A DNA stretch of 6,909 nucleotides from Christensenella sp. UBA1260 (GTDB taxonomy: Bacteria > Bacillota > Clostridia > Christensenellales > CAG-917): positions 5,404-12,312 of the forward strand of contig DBVQ01000071.1 in NCBI GenBank assembly GCA_002308155.1. Direction: 5' to 3'. Positions 5,779-6,909 of the stretch are shown one piece after another. The position numbers were made by a program, and so were the translations under genes. The notes beneath the pieces are model-generated. The model saw only the letters and a list, made by a program, of their open reading frames with translations. It did no database searches and was not told the DNA's origin. How positions within the stretch are numbered: position 1 is the stretch's first letter; each line of letters opens with the position of its first letter.

Positions 5779-5793
5779 ATAGCATTATGCTAT
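5779..5793. promoter_or_regulatory. Predicted XRE operator 2 (ATAGC-N5-GCTAT)
   Basis: ATAGC (5779-5783), ATTAT, GCTAT (5789-5793), with symmetry extending one base each side (GATAGCA/TGCTATC). It has the same arms and spacer length as operator 1 and starts 31 bp later, about three helical turns, so two dimers could sit on the same DNA face. It falls just after the predicted plus-strand transcription start. Confidence 0.72.
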
Positions 5794-5818
5794 CTATAAT
5801 ATTGTTTTTGAGGTTATT

Positions 5819-6909
5819 ATGAAAAAACAAGTTAATATTATTCTTTTGCTATTTATTCTGTTAATTTGTACACTTGCATTATGTGCATGTGACATAGAAA
5901 AACACGAGCATGTTTTTGGCGAATGGACAATCACAAAAGAAGCCACTTGCACAGAAACAGGATTAAAAGAACGCACTTGTGAATGCGGAGAAAAAGAAAC
6001 CGAAATAATCCCTGCAACTGGCCATGTTTGGGGAAACGAAACTATTTTGCATGAAGCAACATGCCAAGCAACCGGGACAAAACAATATACCTGTACCGTT
6101 TGCAGACAAACAAAAACTGAAACCATCGCAAAACTAGCGCATAATTTTGATGCTGGTGTTGTCACGGTTAACCCAACTTGTTCGGCGGCTGGCTCAAAAC
6201 TTTATACTTGTTCTGAGTGTGGATACACAAAAACAGAAAGTATTTCAAAATTGCCGCATAGTTTTGATGAAGGGCAAATCACTCAAGAACCGACTTGTAC
6301 TACTGACGGAGTCAAAACCTATACATGCTACGACTGTGGTGAAACCAAAACAGAACAAATTGACAAGCTTGGTCATGAGCCTAACGAAAATTACATATGT
6401 GAACGTTGCGGAGAGCTATGCCATATTTCATTTGATATGAATGAAACTCAACAACAAGCATCACTAAAAGTGCGTCGCCTTGCAGAAAGAAGTATCGAAC
6501 ACGACAGTGCCAACTCAAGATTTGTCTTGCACTTCACTTTTTATGATTCAAATTATGATGAGATAGCCGCACCCGCCGCTGTTGAAATTAAAATTGTAAA
6601 TGACGATAGCGAAATTGTGTATTCTGCTGTAAAAATAGTCAAAATGAGTGATTTTGATATGTGGACTAAAACTGATAAGCGCCATTTGTTGGCAACAATC
6701 TATATTAATGATGATGAAATCACACAAGGACTAAATGACGATGGGAAAATATATTTCACGATATACAATGAAGATTACTTTTCATTTGAAGAAACATCAT
6801 TGAGTATTAGGTCAAGTTTGCCTCTGTTGCCTGTAACCATTGAACTCCCGGAATTGCCTCAAACAATAAGTTATTATAATTATTCCGGAGTTCTAACATC
6901 ATCTTGCAC
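5819..6909 (+). CDS. Lipoprotein with Cys/His tandem repeats (3' end outside window)
   Basis: ATG 5819 follows GAGG (5810-5813) and stays open to the last base: 363 codons with no stop seen, so the gene is truncated by the window. The N-terminus is a signal peptide: KK, a hydrophobic run of about 18 residues, then a lipobox L-C-A-C with C24 as the likely lipidated cysteine. Residues 31-185 are four repeats of about 39 residues, with a partial fifth to 198 (see repeat entry). From about 200 to 363 is a region without cysteines until the last visible codon, rich in alternating hydrophobic/polar stretches (VEIKIVNDDSEIVYSAVKIV, LLATIYINDDEI, KIYFTIYNEDYF), suggesting a beta-sandwich-type domain; no family was recognised. 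It is probably anchored outside the cytoplasmic membrane. Its codons are clearly more A/T-ending than in the operon upstream. It is driven by the consensus promoter and probably controlled by the divergent XRE protein. Confidence 0.85.
   Translation, partial: MKKQVNIILLLFILLICTLALCACDIEKHEHVFGEWTITKEATCTETGLKERTCECGEKETEIIPATGHVWGNETILHEATCQATGTKQYTCTVCRQTKTETIAKLAHNFDAGVVTVNPTCSAAGSKLYTCSECGYTKTESISKLPHSFDEGQITQEPTCTTDGVKTYTCYDCGETKTEQIDKLGHEPNENYICERCGELCHISFDMNETQQQASLKVRRLAERSIEHDSANSRFVLHFTFYDSNYDEIAAPAAVEIKIVNDDSEIVYSAVKIVKMSDFDMWTKTDKRHLLATIYINDDEITQGLNDDGKIYFTIYNEDYFSFEETSLSIRSSLPLLPVTIELPELPQTISYYNYSGVLTSSC
5909..6412 (+). repeat. Four and a half Cys/His protein repeats within the lipoprotein
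   Basis: Units begin at residues 31, 69, 108 and 147, with a partial unit from 186. The common pattern is H-x-[FW], then [EP][AP]TC about 13 residues in, x3-G, then YTC-x2-CG and KTE-x-I up to the next His. Cysteines fall at 44/54/56, 82/92/95, 121/131/134, 160/170/173 and 194/197. The C-x2-C pairs plus Cys and His suggest zinc-ribbon-like or disulfide-stabilised modules. Unit 1 has C-E-C (54, 56) instead of C-x2-C and unit 2 has Arg where the others have Gly. The repeats are clear in protein and diverged in DNA, so they are old duplications. Confidence 0.85.

Noticed and set aside
5794..6165. 123-codon minus-strand frame in the lipoprotein region
   Set aside because: The plus strand has signal peptide, lipobox, ribosome site and repeats; the minus frame's periodic look is the mirror of those repeats.
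6147..6440. 97-codon plus-strand frame inside the lipoprotein gene
   Set aside because: It is out of frame with the repeat-encoding frame, which stays open across the whole region and keeps the Cys/His pattern.
1..6909. CRISPR array, tRNA, rRNA, insertion sequence or attachment site
   Set aside because: No regularly spaced direct repeats, cloverleaf, transposase or terminal inverted repeats were seen; the only tandem repeats are coding.

Overview
The window looks like a chromosomal segment from a low-to-moderate-GC, uncultured-type Clostridia (Firmicutes) genome. The basis is an rlmB-sigH gene order matching the B. subtilis/Clostridia cysS-rlmB-yacP-sigH neighbourhood, sigma-A-type promoters, intrinsic terminators with U-tracts, Gram-positive-style partner-switching proteins (SpoIIE-type phosphatase, RsbW-like ATPase, STAS) and a lipoprotein with Cys-rich repeats typical of gut Clostridia surface proteins. 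The phylum call is inference from gene content only.

Layout. (1) 1-552: 3' part of a SpoU/TrmH-family 23S rRNA 2'-O-methyltransferase (rlmB), cut by the window edge. (2) 553-725: a gap with several short perfect dyads. (3) 726-1283: a SigH-like sigma-70 factor, closed by a perfect 10-bp-stem terminator. (4) 1343-5366: one transcription unit with its own near-consensus promoter (TTGACT-N17-TATAAT) and its own terminator. It holds three genes coupled by 4-bp stop/start overlaps: a membrane sensor carrying both a SpoIIE/RsbU serine phosphatase and a C-terminal RsbW/SpoIIAB-like ATPase; a small HD-domain protein resembling the ppGpp hydrolase half of Rel/SpoT (MESH1-like); and a STAS domain fused to an aminoglycoside-phosphotransferase-like kinase. 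(5) 5367-5553: a promoter-like sequence, a strong Shine-Dalgarno and the first codons of a lost XRE regulator. (6) 5518-5724 (minus): a small intact XRE repressor-type gene. (7) 5725-5818: a divergent promoter region with a perfect-consensus sigma-A promoter and two identical-arm operators. (8) 5819 to the window end: a lipoprotein with four Cys/His repeats and a downstream beta-rich-looking region, running off the edge. This gene is open to the last base.

How the parts may work together. The central operon puts into three coupled genes the components that Firmicutes usually encode separately for partner switching: a signal-controlled phosphatase, an anti-sigma-type kinase domain and a STAS antagonist. 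It adds a predicted alarmone hydrolase and a small-molecule or protein kinase domain. The simplest inference is an envelope-sensed switch that ties STAS phosphorylation to stringent-response tone. Its output target is not visible; the SigH-like factor next door is a candidate only by position. The XRE/lipoprotein pair at the right end is more AT-rich and looks like an independently regulated accessory cassette.
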